Positions 40,057 through 49,428 of a stretch of DNA of 50,556 nucleotides are shown one piece after another (the stretch's first letter is position 1; every line of letters begins with the position of its first letter). Under the pieces are notes generated by a model, which was given only the letters and a program-made list of their open reading frames with translations, searched no databases and was not told the DNA's origin. The position numbers and the translations under genes are program-made. The stretch is from CAIXYX01 sp043806415. GTDB taxonomy: Archaea; Micrarchaeota; Micrarchaeia; Anstonellales; Anstonellaceae. The stretch covers positions 1 to 50,556 of the forward strand of contig JAZDHB010000058.1 in assembly GCA_043806415.1 (NCBI GenBank). The letters run 5' to 3'.

Positions 40057-40767
40057 ATGCGCCTCTTTGCGGCCCTCTTCCCGCCCGAAGAAATCGTCCA
40101 GGACCTGCTTTCCTTTCGCGAGAAGATGCTCTCGTCCTATTCCCCGCCTCCCATCCACGAGGAGAACCGCATCGGCCCGGACGGCTCCCTCCGCCGGCCG
40201 TCGAGCGCGTGGCGGTCCAGTCCGCGCCCGCAATTGCACATCACCCTCCAATTCATCGGCGATCTCATCACCGTGCATCAGGCCAGCCAGATAAAAGAAG
40301 CCTTGCGCGCGGCCGCCACCGGCGGGCAGGAAGAAAAAGAAGCATTGCAGCCCCCGGCCCCGCACGGGCAGAACGAAAACGAAGCCTCGCGGCCGTCCGA
40401 CTCCCCGCTTAACATCATCCGCCCGTTTTCCATCGAGTGCGTGGGCGTGGGCGCTTTCCCGTCTCCCTCGCGCGCCTCGGTCATCTGGGCCGGCGTGCGG
40501 GGCGAGGGGCTGGAGCGCCTCGCGGGCGCAATCGGGGCCTCTCTGGCGCCCATCGGGTTCCCGCCCGACCGCCCCTTCCATAGCCATATCACCCTCCTCC
40601 GAAGCAAATTCGCGCAGGACGCGCGAGCGCTCATCGCTCCGTTCGAGAATGCGCGCTGGAGCGCCCGTCCCTGGCGCGCCGATTCCTTTAGCCTCATGGA
40701 CAGCCGGGAGGTGCTCGGCGGGCATGAGCACGAGGAGCTGGCCCGATACCCCCTTAAGCAAGATTAA
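40057..40767 (+). CDS. thpR: RNA 2',3'-cyclic phosphodiesterase / 2'-5' RNA ligase (ThpR)
   Basis: A 236-residue 2H-phosphoesterase. The two catalytic HxT motifs are LHITLQFIG (about 60) and SHITLLRSK (about 176). Between them, residues about 87-120 are a Gln/Glu/Pro-rich insertion, making the protein longer than the usual about 185 residues. The start MRLFAALFPPEE is typical; the TATA box ttataaata at 40029-40037 is about 20-28 bp upstream of ATG 40057, so this is preferred over ATG 40048. The CCA-adding enzyme gene follows, a pairing frequent in archaea. Confidence 0.9.
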   Translation: MRLFAALFPPEEIVQDLLSFREKMLSSYSPPPIHEENRIGPDGSLRRPSSAWRSSPRPQLHITLQFIGDLITVHQASQIKEALRAAATGGQEEKEALQPPAPHGQNENEASRPSDSPLNIIRPFSIECVGVGAFPSPSRASVIWAGVRGEGLERLAGAIGASLAPIGFPPDRPFHSHITLLRSKFAQDARALIAPFENARWSARPWRADSFSLMDSREVLGGHEHEELARYPLKQD

Positions 40768-40791
40768 AAACCTCCCCTGCCTGCCTTTTGT

Positions 40792-42225
40792 ATGGCCTCT
40801 GCCAAATCCAGCGTCGAACGGCCGCGCTTTTTCCGGCCCGAGTCCGCTTCCCGCCCGGACCCCGTCCGAATGCATTCGCTTCTGGACGGCGTGCGCAGCC
40901 GCCTGCGCCCGGGCGCGGCCGAGATCCTTCTCCTGGAGCGCGTGCGCGATTCAGTTTTTGGGCGCCTGCATAAAGTCGTGCCCAAGTCAGTCGAGATCGG
41001 CCTGATGGGCTCGTCGGCGAAAGGCACCTCTCTCAAATCCAACCTCGAACTCGACATCTTCCTCATGGTGCCCACGAGCATGAGCCACCGCGAGATGGGC
41101 AAGAAAGCCGTCGCCTGGGCCCGGAAGGCGATGCGCGGCTGCAAAACCGAGCTGAGCTATGCCCAGCACCCCTACCTCAAGGCGTATGTGGACGGCGTGA
41201 AAATCGACATCGTGCCCTGCTACAAGATCGAGCGGGCGGAGGGCATGGGCAGCGCCACCGACCGCTCGCAGCTGCACGTCAAATGGGTGGGCGAGCGCAT
41301 CCGCCCCGCCCAGCAGGACGACGTGCGCCTGCTCAAGCAGTTCCTCAAATCCTTGGGGATCTACGGCGCGCAATCGCGCGTGGAGGGCTTTTCGGGCTAC
41401 CTGTGCGAACTGCTCATCCTGCATTACGGCTCGTTCGTGAAAACGCTCGAGGCGGCGGGCGAGTGGAAGCAGCCCGTCCTCGACCCGGCCGGCCATCACG
41501 CCGACCCGGCCGCGCTGCGGGCGAGATTCGCGGGCGCGGCCATGGTCCTCATTGACCCCGTGGACCCCGAGCGGAACGTGTCGGCCGTGGTCTCGCACAC
41601 CTCGTTCTCGCGCTTTATCCTCGCGGCCCGCGGTTTCCTCGCCAAGCCCGGCCTTTCGTATTTCTTCAAGGAGAAGGCCGTGCACGACGCCAAGAAGCTG
41701 CGCTCGCTCATCGCGCGCCGGCAGACGCACACGCTCGTCCTTTCCATGCCCTCGCCCGACGAGGTGGAAGACGTCCTCTGGCCCCAGCTGCGCAAAACCG
41801 CCCACGCCCTCATCTCCGTGCTCGAGCAGGCGCAGTTCCGCCTCCTGGGGCATTATTTCTGGGCCGATGAGACGGATTCCCTCATCCTCTTCGAACTGGT
41901 CGACCGCGAGCTTCCGGCCATCCTGCTCAAAAAGGGCCCGCAAGTCTGGCACGCCAAGGACGTCGAGGCGTTCATCCGCACGCACGAGAAAGCGGGCGCG
42001 CTCAATTTCCACCTCGAGCACGAGCGCATCGTGGCCGTCCGGATGCGCATGCATCGCACGCCAAAAGAGGCGCTGGAGGCGGCTCTCCGGGAGCCTGCTC
42101 GCTTGGGCATCCCCGTCCCGTTCGCGCGCGCGATGAAAAAGGCCAAGTGGGGGACGGCGCTCGATCTCCTCCAGAAAGCCAAATGGCGCGAGGTCGCGTC
42201 GGATTATTTCACAAGAAGATTATAG
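40792..42225 (+). CDS. cca: Class I (archaeal) CCA-adding enzyme
   Basis: A 477-residue tRNA nucleotidyltransferase. The polymerase motif GLMGSSAKGTSLKSNLELDIFLMV (about 68-92) carries the GS and paired acidic residues, and IDIVPCYKI has the third carboxylate near 142. The RFSGYLCELL-like segment VEGFSGYLCELLILHYGSF and the C-terminal tRNA-binding domains are intact and length fits the family. It adds CCA to tRNA 3' ends, which is needed here because the tRNA-Val gene does not encode CCA. A TATA-like attaaaaac is at 40764. Confidence 0.94.
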   Translation: MASAKSSVERPRFFRPESASRPDPVRMHSLLDGVRSRLRPGAAEILLLERVRDSVFGRLHKVVPKSVEIGLMGSSAKGTSLKSNLELDIFLMVPTSMSHREMGKKAVAWARKAMRGCKTELSYAQHPYLKAYVDGVKIDIVPCYKIERAEGMGSATDRSQLHVKWVGERIRPAQQDDVRLLKQFLKSLGIYGAQSRVEGFSGYLCELLILHYGSFVKTLEAAGEWKQPVLDPAGHHADPAALRARFAGAAMVLIDPVDPERNVSAVVSHTSFSRFILAARGFLAKPGLSYFFKEKAVHDAKKLRSLIARRQTHTLVLSMPSPDEVEDVLWPQLRKTAHALISVLEQAQFRLLGHYFWADETDSLILFELVDRELPAILLKKGPQVWHAKDVEAFIRTHEKAGALNFHLEHERIVAVRMRMHRTPKEALEAALREPARLGIPVPFARAMKKAKWGTALDLLQKAKWREVASDYFTRRL

Positions 42226-42258
42226 TCCGTCCGGTTGAGTACGGTCCGTCCGATCAAG
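42225..42258 (+). repeat. Tandem 15-bp repeat after cca
   Basis: gtccgtccggttgag (42225-42239) recurs as gtccgtccgatcaag (42244-42258), a 19-bp period. A similar agtccgtccgttaag follows the rfbG stop codon near 3949-3963. Confidence 0.6.
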
Positions 42259-42259
42259 A

Positions 42260-42664
42260 TTACGGTTCATCCCGCTCTTCTTGGGATGGCGCTCGCGGGC
42301 GGCCCGCGTTTTTTGCGCTCGGCGCCAAGTCCGATCCGGGTTTTCCCGCCCCGAGCTCTTCCCCTTCGTGCCGGGCCAGCCTCTCCGTCTTCACCTTCTG
42401 GATCATGAGATAAACGAAGGTGTTGAAGCGGTCCAAATCCATCCCGCCGCCCGCGGCCGCTTTCTCCGATCTCTCCAGAAGGCGCACCAAATCCACCAGA
42501 AGCCGGGGATCGACCCGCGAGCCCGCCCCCTGTTCGCGGGCTTTCTCCATGAGAAGAAGACGGGTCATGGCCAGCTCCTTGTGCAGGCGCGCAAGCCCCG
42601 GTTTTTTTTCCCGGATGTGCGCGCCGAATTCCGAGCTTAGGGCCACGACGGTTTCCCACGACAT
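42260..42664 (-). CDS. Small hypothetical protein
   Basis: A 134-residue, all-helical, soluble protein (WETVVALSSEFGAHIREKKPGLARLHKELAMTRLLLMEKAREQG) with a disordered Gly/Ala/Pro tail. I do not recognise it. Its ATG at 42664 is preceded by an A-rich stretch. It lies between cca (convergent) and the Cys-rich protein gene. Codon usage resembles the neighbours, which favours a real gene. Confidence 0.55.
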   Translation of the reverse strand: MSWETVVALSSEFGAHIREKKPGLARLHKELAMTRLLLMEKAREQGAGSRVDPRLLVDLVRLLERSEKAAAGGGMDLDRFNTFVYLMIQKVKTERLARHEGEELGAGKPGSDLAPSAKNAGRPRAPSQEERDEP

Positions 42665-42757
42665 TTTTTTGAGGCTGGGAGTGACGGGCTCTGGCAGGAT
42701 GTACGTGGCTGCCGTCCATTCCTTTCCAGAGTCCGTGCAATCGCCTCGCGTGGGGGG

Positions 42758-43636
42758 CTATTTCTCCTCACGCCGTTTGATTCCCTGGTAAGCCACCAGC
42801 CCGACCAGTCCCACGCCGCCGACCGTCGGCAGGCAGCAGCACGAGAGCGGGCTGCTTCCCCCCGTAGTGATCGCGTTGGCCGTGTTGCTGTTGGGTTGGT
42901 TGGGTAAGATCTGCGTGGCTCCAGACGAAGAGCCGGTTTCGCACACTCCGCTCACCGGGTTGCAGGTCTGTCCCTTGGTGCAGGGCGGGTTGAGATACTG
43001 GCATCCTGGCTTGGTGGTGCACACGCCGTTCGGGTTGGTGGATTTATCGCAAGTCTGCATGGACGTGCAGGTCACGGTGCCATACGCGCACCCCTGCTTG
43101 GGGGTGCAGGTGCCCTTGTCCGTCTTGTCCGCCTCGACGAATTTGCATTCTTGGGATGGCGAGCAGGTCAGCGTCTTCCAGCGGCAGCTTCCCGCCACCA
43201 CCTCGCAGCCCACATTGTTGCTTTTCATCTGCTGGCCGACCGGGCAGCCGCAGGCGTTCGCGTCATCGACGATCGAACCCTGGACGCACCTCTTGGGCTT
43301 GTCGGCCGCGCATTGCTGGTCATTGACCGACGCGCCGTTGTATGTGCAAGTCGTTTTGACGCACTGGTGGCTGGCACTCTCGATATAGCCCGGGAATTTC
43401 GAGCAGGCGCACTTGTCCTTGAATGCGGTCAAGCCGTTGGGGTCCAGCGCGCTCACCAGCACGTGCCCGTTGTCGCCTGTCCAGCATACCATTCCGGGCT
43501 GGGTCTGGGAGCATGCGCCATACGCCGTCCCGTCGCTACAGGGACTGACATCCAGCGTAATCTCTCCAGCATAGAGCAGCGGGGCCGCCATGGCCACTGC
43601 CAATACCAAAATGATCAGATAATTCTTGCCTATCAT
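42758..43636 (-). CDS. Secreted cysteine-rich protein with C-terminal anchor
   Basis: A 292-residue protein with a signal sequence (MIGKNYLIILVLAVAMAAPLLYAGE). About 26 cysteines are spread over small repeated units such as CAYGTVTCTSMQTCDKSTNPNGVC and CQYLNPPCTKGQTCNPVSGVC, like disulfide-stabilised modules. A short Ser/Asn/Thr linker leads to CCCLPTVGGVGLVGLVAYQGI, a C-terminal membrane segment, and a charged end KRREEK. It should be an extracellular, disulfide-rich surface protein. ATG 43636 is chosen because the signal peptide begins there. The function is not known. Confidence 0.75.
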   Translation of the reverse strand: MIGKNYLIILVLAVAMAAPLLYAGEITLDVSPCSDGTAYGACSQTQPGMVCWTGDNGHVLVSALDPNGLTAFKDKCACSKFPGYIESASHQCVKTTCTYNGASVNDQQCAADKPKRCVQGSIVDDANACGCPVGQQMKSNNVGCEVVAGSCRWKTLTCSPSQECKFVEADKTDKGTCTPKQGCAYGTVTCTSMQTCDKSTNPNGVCTTKPGCQYLNPPCTKGQTCNPVSGVCETGSSSGATQILPNQPNSNTANAITTGGSSPLSCCCLPTVGGVGLVGLVAYQGIKRREEK

Positions 43637-43739
43637 GTGATCACGTCTCCTCGTTATTAGGGATATACACATAATTATAAATATTTCTATCGGGAGCGCG
43701 TGGAAAGCGGGTTTGCGCCCAACGCTCGTTTGGGTTTTC

Positions 43740-43829
43740 GTGCTGTTTTTTTGGTATATAAAAAAAAGAGAAGTATGTCCTGTTTGGCCGGCTTGGGCAC
43801 CACGACAAGGCGTTCAGAAGATAAGCCGC
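43740..43829 (-). terminator. 3' flank of alaS with T-rich run
   Basis: Minus-strand DNA after the alaS stop contains ctctttttttt (about 43760-43770), a likely termination signal. The plus strand of the same bases reads as a TATA box (gtatataaaaa) in front of a 38-codon frame at 43775-43891, which I do not call as a gene. Confidence 0.4.
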
Positions 43830-46465
43830 CTAGACGATTTTTCCCCGTGCCAGCTGGGGCGAGCCGCCCCCTTTCGCGCCTTTTTCCTTGAGCATCGCCA
43901 GCGCGTCCTTGCCGCTCGACGGGGGGCAGGCGATCACCATGAATTTCTCGTTGTTTTGCAGAACCGCCGTCAAGCCGGCATCGACAATCTTCTGCGCTGC
44001 AGAATCCATGGATTTTGAATCGAACGATAGGTCGGATATTTCGACCAAGGTGCGATTCTCTTTTTTGGCTTTTTCGATTTCAGCAAGAACGAGCGCCAAT
44101 GCGGCCGTCTCTGAGAGCTTGTCGACCTGTTTTCGCAGGTTTTTCCAGCCATCGAATATTCTGGCCACCGAGGCGGGCAGCTGGTTCTCGGGCACGCCCA
44201 GTCCGTCGGCCATCCTGCGCACGAGCGCCTCGCGTTCCTGCACGTATCTCACGGCCGCCATGGCGCACTTGAACGTCACCCGCTCCACGCCGTCCTGCAC
44301 CGATTCGCGCTTGACGATCTTGAAGAAGCCGATGTCGCCCGTGCGATCCACGTGCGTGCCGCCGCACGCCTGGTGGTCAATGTCGCCGATGGAGACGATT
44401 CTCAGCTCGAGGCCCGGCACGGCCCCGCCCTGGTAAATCCTAAATCCGAATTTGGCTTCCGCTTCCGAGCGCGCGTAAATCTTCTTTGGCACCGGCAGGT
44501 TCGAGCAGATGATATCGTTGGCCTTGCGCTCGATGGCATCCAGTTCCTCGTCCGTAATGCGTTTGTAATGCGTCAGGTCCAGGTGCGCCTTGTTCTCGTC
44601 CTTGTGCGAGCCGCACTGCCAGACGTGCGGGCCGAGCACCTCACGCGCGGCGGCGTTGAGCATGTGCGCCCCGGAATGGTGGGCCATGATCTGTTTTCGC
44701 CGGTCGGCCTCGATCTCGCCGGGCACGGTCTGGCCCACCTCGAACTTCTCCGGGTGGGGCACCTTGTGCAGCACCACGCCGGCCTCTTTCTTGACTTCCA
44801 GCACGCCCTGCTCCGCGAGCGCACCGGAGTCCGACACCTGCCCGCCGGATTCGGCGTAGAACGCGGTCTTGTCCAGCACGATCCAGCCGTCCTTGATGGC
44901 GACGACCTTGGCCTTGAACTTGAACTCCCCGTTGTAGCAGAGCATCTCGGTCTTGGGCAGGCCCATGACGTCGACCGACGGCAGCTTGGCCGTTTCCTCG
45001 TCCGCATGGCGCACCGAGGAATAGAAATCATCGGGAATCTCGAGGTCAAGCTTCTGCTCTCTGGCCGTGCTCTGCACCATCTCGGGCGGGATGCCGTCGG
45101 AGATGTACAGCGTGGTGAGCTCCTGCACGCTGATTTTTCTCTGCTCGCGCGCGGCCTTCATGACTAGGTTGGCCACCTTGCCCCTCGCCTTCACCTGGGT
45201 GGCGCGGTATTTGGCCAGCTCCTCAGCCACCACGTCGATGGCGGTCGGCACCCCTTCCACCAGGTTCGGGAAAAGGGGCTTGAGGTGCTGGGCGTGTCCC
45301 TCGAGCACGTCGGCCCAGTCCATGCCCCAGTGGTATTCGTCGTCGAAGCTGAACGCCCGGCGAAGGATCAGGCGCAGGTTGTACCCCCCGCCCGAGTTGG
45401 AGGGCAGCTGCCCGTCCGTGATCGTGAAGAGGTTGGTGAGCAGGTGATCCGCGCTCGCATAGAGCGCGAACTGCTCGTCAAGCGACGTGAAAAGCGCTTT
45501 GCGGTCCATGCCCAATTTGTGCGCAATCGCTTCCTGCTGCGAATGCACTGAGCGCCCCTCCTCGGCATCCAGTCCGCCGGAGAGTTTGGCATACTGCTCG
45601 AACACCTTGGGATCAAGGCGCACGCCGCCCTTCGCCTTCATCTTGTCGATGACTGGCCCGAAAATCAGCTCGTAGGACGTGGGCGTGCCATGCTGGATCC
45701 AGCAGAGCCTCGCAAGGCCCGCGCCCATGTCGATGACCTTGGTCGAAAGCTCGCGCGCGCCGCCGTCCGGCAGCGTCTCGTACTGCATGAACACGCAATT
45801 GCCCAGCTCGATGCCCCGGCAGAAGTATTCCATGGACGGGCCGAAGTTGCCGCCGCCCACCCACACGTCCTCCTTGAACACGATCTCTTCCTCGTCAAGT
45901 CCCAGCGCGAGGAGATAGTTGATGTCGTGGCGGATGGCCTCGTCCTTCCAGTAGAACGTGCCGGTCTTGGCCGTGTTGAAGCCCAGCTGGCCGAACATGA
46001 CGAAATTGGTGTAATGCCTCCGGTCACGCCCACGTTGGTCAGGTCGGAGAAGCGGATGCAGGGCTGGGGAACGATGATCGGATTGGCCGGCGGAGGCATC
46101 TCACCGGACACCACGTAGGGCTGGAAATCGTTGATGGAAGCGATGGTGAAATAGAGATCGTCGCGCCACCGGGCCACCGTCGGGTACGGGGCGATGGCCG
46201 TGTGCCCGTTCGAGGTGAAATAGCGCTCGATCTCCCGCCACGTCTCGACGTAGCCCAGCTTCTTCTGGCTGCCGGGCTGGCCGATGAACTGGTACCCGAC
46301 GCACGTGGCGTCGGCGCACATTTCCCGCCTGTTCTTGGCCCAGAAATGCGTCTTGCAGTTCTGGCACTGCTGGCGCGTGTATCCGCGCTCGATGAGGCTC
46401 GGCAATTTGTAATGCTTCTCCCATTCGGCCCCGAACTGGGCGCGAAGCTGCTGCTTGTCCGTCAT
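43830..46465 (-). CDS. alaS: Alanyl-tRNA synthetase, interrupted by a one-base frameshift
   Basis: Together two overlapping frames make a full archaeal AlaRS of about 878 residues. The N-terminal frame (ATG 46465, MTDKQQLRAQFGAEW) contains class II motifs to IRFSDLTNVGVTG; the C-terminal frame resumes at HYTNFVMFGQLGFNTAKTG. A single base is missing in the minus-strand ggaggcatt around 46017-46023, so a -1 shift is needed. Later motifs are intact: MAHHSGAHML and CGGTHVDRTGD (editing) and GGGSPQLARG near the end. Sequencing error, real mutation or recoding cannot be told from the sequence. TATA-like DNA is near 46485-46496 on the minus strand. Confidence 0.88.
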
Positions 46466-46656
46466 GTAAAACACATGGCGAGATGAAATTAAAAACACGC
46501 CTGTTGTCCAAAAACCAGTTTTCCTTCTATAATTTTCTTTTTCCCTGAAGGCTTTTTCTTTTCCTCAGAAGACGAACTATTTCTTTCTTTTTAGTGGAGG
46601 TTTTTCTTTCGGGGTCAAGCCAATTTCTTTTCCGCAGAAAAGAAAGGGGATTGAAT

Positions 46657-46729
46657 TGGACTCGCGCGGGATCGAACCGCGAATCTCCTCTGTGTGAGAG
46701 AGGCGTGTTAACCATTCCACCACGAGTCC
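46657..46729 (-). tRNA. tRNA-Val (CAC)
   Basis: The minus strand folds as a tRNA: 7-bp acceptor ggactcg/cgagtcc, anticodon stem cctct/agagg with loop ctcacac giving anticodon CAC, and T-arm cgcgg-ttcgatc-ccgcg. The discriminator base is A and CCA is not encoded. There is no intron. A TATA-like gtttaacct about 32-40 bp upstream (minus strand, about 46761-46769) is the probable promoter. Confidence 0.95.
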
Positions 46730-46741
46730 GAATCGCTCCCA

Positions 46742-47113
46742 TCAGGAGTTTGACGTATTAGGTTAAACTTTGCTTTTCTACGTCGTGTTTTTCCACTACT
46801 TTTTAGCCGCAAAATTCAGGAAAAATCGGCCATGGGCCGACTCTTCAGATTTTCACGGATTTCACACTTGGATTTTCTTTGACGGCGATTGTTTTTATAC
46901 CTTGCATATTCGCCATCAGTCGTCCAGCTGCTTGTGATTGGCCTGCGCTCAAAAGGAACTGAAAGCCCCACCTCCATTCTCAATGCAACGGATTCTACAG
47001 TTTATGCTGCACCTGTCAGTATCCTTACGCCGGACAATACTAAACCTTACTACACAAATGCGATTATTCACTATCCATCAGCTTTAAATACCCCCTCCGA
47101 CCCTGTTTATCTC
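46742..47113. other. Gene-free stretch between tRNA-Val and the accessory cluster
   Basis: No gene is convincing here. It contains the tRNA promoter, a hairpin tcggcc-atg-ggccga (46826-46840), a plus-strand TATA-like gtttttatac (46891-46900), the left arm of a 19-bp inverted repeat (47037-47055) and the TATA box gctttaaata (47081-47090) of the next gene. The in-frame extension upstream of 47114 lacks family homology. Confidence 0.5.
47037..47055 (+). repeat. Left arm of 19-bp inverted repeat around the AlbA_2 gene
   Basis: atactaaaccttactacac, complementary at 18 of 19 positions to 48437-48455. It lies 26 bp upstream of the TATA box of the 47114 gene. Confidence 0.75.
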
Positions 47114-48424
47114 ATGCAACCAAGCACACACGAGGACCACAAGACCGAGTTCAAGAAGAGCCTGGACGAGGACGCGATTGCCAAGACCATGACGGCCTTC
47201 GCCAATGGCCACGGCGGGAGAGTATATGTCGGCATCTCGGATGACGGAAATGTCGTGGGCGCTCGCATTGGAAAGCAGAAGCTGGAGCAGTTCACCCGCC
47301 GGATCCACGATGACACCACGCCTCCGATCGCGTTCGAGACGCGCTTTGAGAAGAGCGGTTCCGAGGAAGTGCTCGTCATCGAAGTTCATCCGGCCAAGCG
47401 CAAGCCCGTATTCTACCTCGGCCTGGCCTACAAGCGCGTGAACAAGACCACGCTCAAAATAACCGACCCAGAAGAGCTGCGCAGCCTCTTCGTGAACAAG
47501 ACCGTATTCTTCGATGACACTCCCTGCCCGTCCGCCGGTATCAAGGATCTGGACGAGGAGACCATCCGCCAGTTTACCTCTATGGCCGTCGCGTCCGGCC
47601 GCCTCGCGCACCCTGCCACCAAAGAGGATGAGTTCCTCGTAAAGTTGGGCCTGATGGAGGGGCAGGAGCTCAAGAACGGGGCCGTGATGCTTTTCGGAAG
47701 AGACCCATCCGCGTTCTTCCCGGTCTGGGGCATCCGCTGCGCGGTTGTCTCGTCCGGCATGGACTTCCAGGACATGCAGGATTTCAACGGCAACCTCATC
47801 CTGTCTATCGACCAGGCGCTCCTGTATATCCGCTCCAAAGTCCCGAAGGAAATGAAGGTGGAAGGCCTGCGGCGTGTTGAGACGCCCCGCATACCTGAGC
47901 GGGCCATCCGTGAGGCGCTGGTCAATGCGGTTGCCCACAGGGACTATTTCTTCCCCTCTTTCGTCTATGTCACCATCGGCCCGGACTACGTCGAGATAAA
48001 GAACCCAGGGCGGTTGGAGGGGCTGACTCCCGACGACCTGTCCAAGGTGCACTCCTCCGTCATCAAGAACCCCAACATCGCACGGGCGTTCTTCCTCTGC
48101 AAATACATCGAGACATGGGGTTCGGGCACCGTCAAGATATACCAGGCCATGCGCCAGAACGGGCTCAAAGACCCCCAGTTCGGCTTCGACCCCATGTTCT
48201 CTGTGCGGTTGAGCATGCAGCCACAGAAGCTCAATGAGCGGCAAAAATACATTCTGGCGGCTATTCAGGCCGGAAAGTCTCTCAAGCCGACCGAGGTTGC
48301 GAACAAATACGACATCTCGGTCTCGGCTACCGTCGGCGACTTCGCACATCTGGTGGAGCTGGGCCTCATCCAAAAGAGCGGGAAGGGGAGGTCAAGCGTA
48401 TTCGCTCTTACTAAAGTATACTAA
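47114..48424 (+). CDS. AlbA_2 (Schlafen-like) domain ATPase / putative regulator
   Basis: A 436-residue protein of the COG2865 type. The N-terminal AlbA_2 domain reads HEDHKTEFKKSLDEDAIAKTMTAFANGHGGRVYVGISDDG (about 6-46). A GHKL-like ATP-binding module follows: REALVNAVAHRDYF (N-box) and IETWGSGTVKI (glycine box). It ends with a winged-helix region (LNERQKYILAAIQAGKSLKPTEVANKYDISVSATV). Such proteins are frequent in mobile and defence contexts and may regulate or process nucleic acids. The start 47114 is supported by a TATA box 24-33 bp upstream. Confidence 0.85.
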   Translation: MQPSTHEDHKTEFKKSLDEDAIAKTMTAFANGHGGRVYVGISDDGNVVGARIGKQKLEQFTRRIHDDTTPPIAFETRFEKSGSEEVLVIEVHPAKRKPVFYLGLAYKRVNKTTLKITDPEELRSLFVNKTVFFDDTPCPSAGIKDLDEETIRQFTSMAVASGRLAHPATKEDEFLVKLGLMEGQELKNGAVMLFGRDPSAFFPVWGIRCAVVSSGMDFQDMQDFNGNLILSIDQALLYIRSKVPKEMKVEGLRRVETPRIPERAIREALVNAVAHRDYFFPSFVYVTIGPDYVEIKNPGRLEGLTPDDLSKVHSSVIKNPNIARAFFLCKYIETWGSGTVKIYQAMRQNGLKDPQFGFDPMFSVRLSMQPQKLNERQKYILAAIQAGKSLKPTEVANKYDISVSATVGDFAHLVELGLIQKSGKGRSSVFALTKVY

Positions 48425-48455
48425 ACATTTCAAATAGTGTAGTATGGTTTAGTAT
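48418..48455 (+). promoter_or_regulatory. Palindrome and right arm of the 19-bp inverted repeat
   Basis: gtgtagtatggtttagtat (48437-48455) is the right arm of the repeat whose left arm is at 47037. In addition atactaaac (48418-48426, overlapping the stop codon of the AlbA_2 gene) pairs with gtttagtat (48447-48455). It ends 16 bp before ATG 48472, so it may be an operator or promoter for the next genes. Confidence 0.6.
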
Positions 48456-48471
48456 CATACGACGTAAGGGA

Positions 48472-49428
48472 ATGATAATGTGTAGAATTAAGTCCAGAAT
48501 CATGCTCGAAGATAACCACAAAAACGAACAGAAGGTTGATATCATGGATCCACTGAACCAAGAAATCAAAGCCATCTACACTCTCCTCACAGACGCGACG
48601 AAAGTCAAATCTGGCGATTATTCCAAGCCGGACCAGAAGCGGATAAAAAGAATCATCAATGTCCTTGATACCAACCAAATCAAGGCATTCGCCAAAACGA
48701 AGAACATCAAATTGGTCGGGGAGCGAAAATTCCAGCTAATCATGCCCGTTGCAAGAGGCTCGACGCTGGAAGAATTCACGCGCTTCTTGACCGATTATGT
48801 AAATCGTTCGCGCAAGACGCCCAGAACATCTGTCTTCGAATCGCTGGGAAAAATCAATCCGGTGGAAGACTGGGGCACAATCCAATCCAGTCTGCAAACC
48901 GAATTTCGGAAGTGCGGCCCATTCTCAACTCTGCCGGATAGCAAAAAAGTCACGGTAATCGAAAAAGCCCGCCTGCTGGACGGATATTCCGAGTATACTT
49001 TTAGATATCCAGTCTCGGCCACGGTAAAAGAATGGAAGAACGATGATCACGATTTCAAAAAGCCCGCGTCTGTAAGATTCCGCGTGATGACCACTGGAGA
49101 GCTATTGGTAACTCCCCCCAGCAAGAACAAGGAGCACTACTCTCTCGTTTGGGAAGTCATGAAAAAGGTTTTGAGTGCCAGTGAAGTTCCAGTGAGCTCC
49201 AAAAAGAAAGAGGAGACGAAACAGCAATTCTTGGAGGGCAAAGTCGAAGCGACTGAGGCCAAGTTCCTGCATGTCGAGAACGGGAAGAGATTCAAGCTGG
49301 CCATAGAGGGCGACGGGGCCTTGGAGTATCTCAAGAATATCCTTGGTGAAAAATACCAAGCTTTTAGCGAGGCATTTGACTTGGTTAGCGGCGTTGAAAA
49401 AGATGGTCGGAAACGGACGTTTATCTAA
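48472..49428 (+). CDS. Accessory protein of unknown function
   Basis: A 318-residue, lysine-rich protein that I do not recognise. No signal peptide or membrane helix is visible. The first third is helical (NQEIKAIYTLLTDATKVKSG), the middle has alternating strands (SEYTFRYPVSATVKEW, SVRFRVMTTGELLVTPPS), and the end is mixed. AT-richness and codon use differ from the core genes, suggesting recent arrival. Its last 26 bp overlap the start of the downstream gene, implying coupled translation. An ATG at 48544 (MDPLNQE) is an alternative start. Confidence 0.7.
   Translation: MIMCRIKSRIMLEDNHKNEQKVDIMDPLNQEIKAIYTLLTDATKVKSGDYSKPDQKRIKRIINVLDTNQIKAFAKTKNIKLVGERKFQLIMPVARGSTLEEFTRFLTDYVNRSRKTPRTSVFESLGKINPVEDWGTIQSSLQTEFRKCGPFSTLPDSKKVTVIEKARLLDGYSEYTFRYPVSATVKEWKNDDHDFKKPASVRFRVMTTGELLVTPPSKNKEHYSLVWEVMKKVLSASEVPVSSKKKEETKQQFLEGKVEATEAKFLHVENGKRFKLAIEGDGALEYLKNILGEKYQAFSEAFDLVSGVEKDGRKRTFI

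Noticed and set aside
43775..43891. 38-codon frame behind a TATA-like sequence, antisense to the end of alaS
   Set aside because: No homology, arginine/proline-rich, and the TATA-like run is better explained as the alaS terminator.
46889..47113. N-terminal extension of the AlbA_2 gene by 75 codons
   Set aside because: The extension has no family homology and the TATA box at 47081-47090 places the start at 47114.
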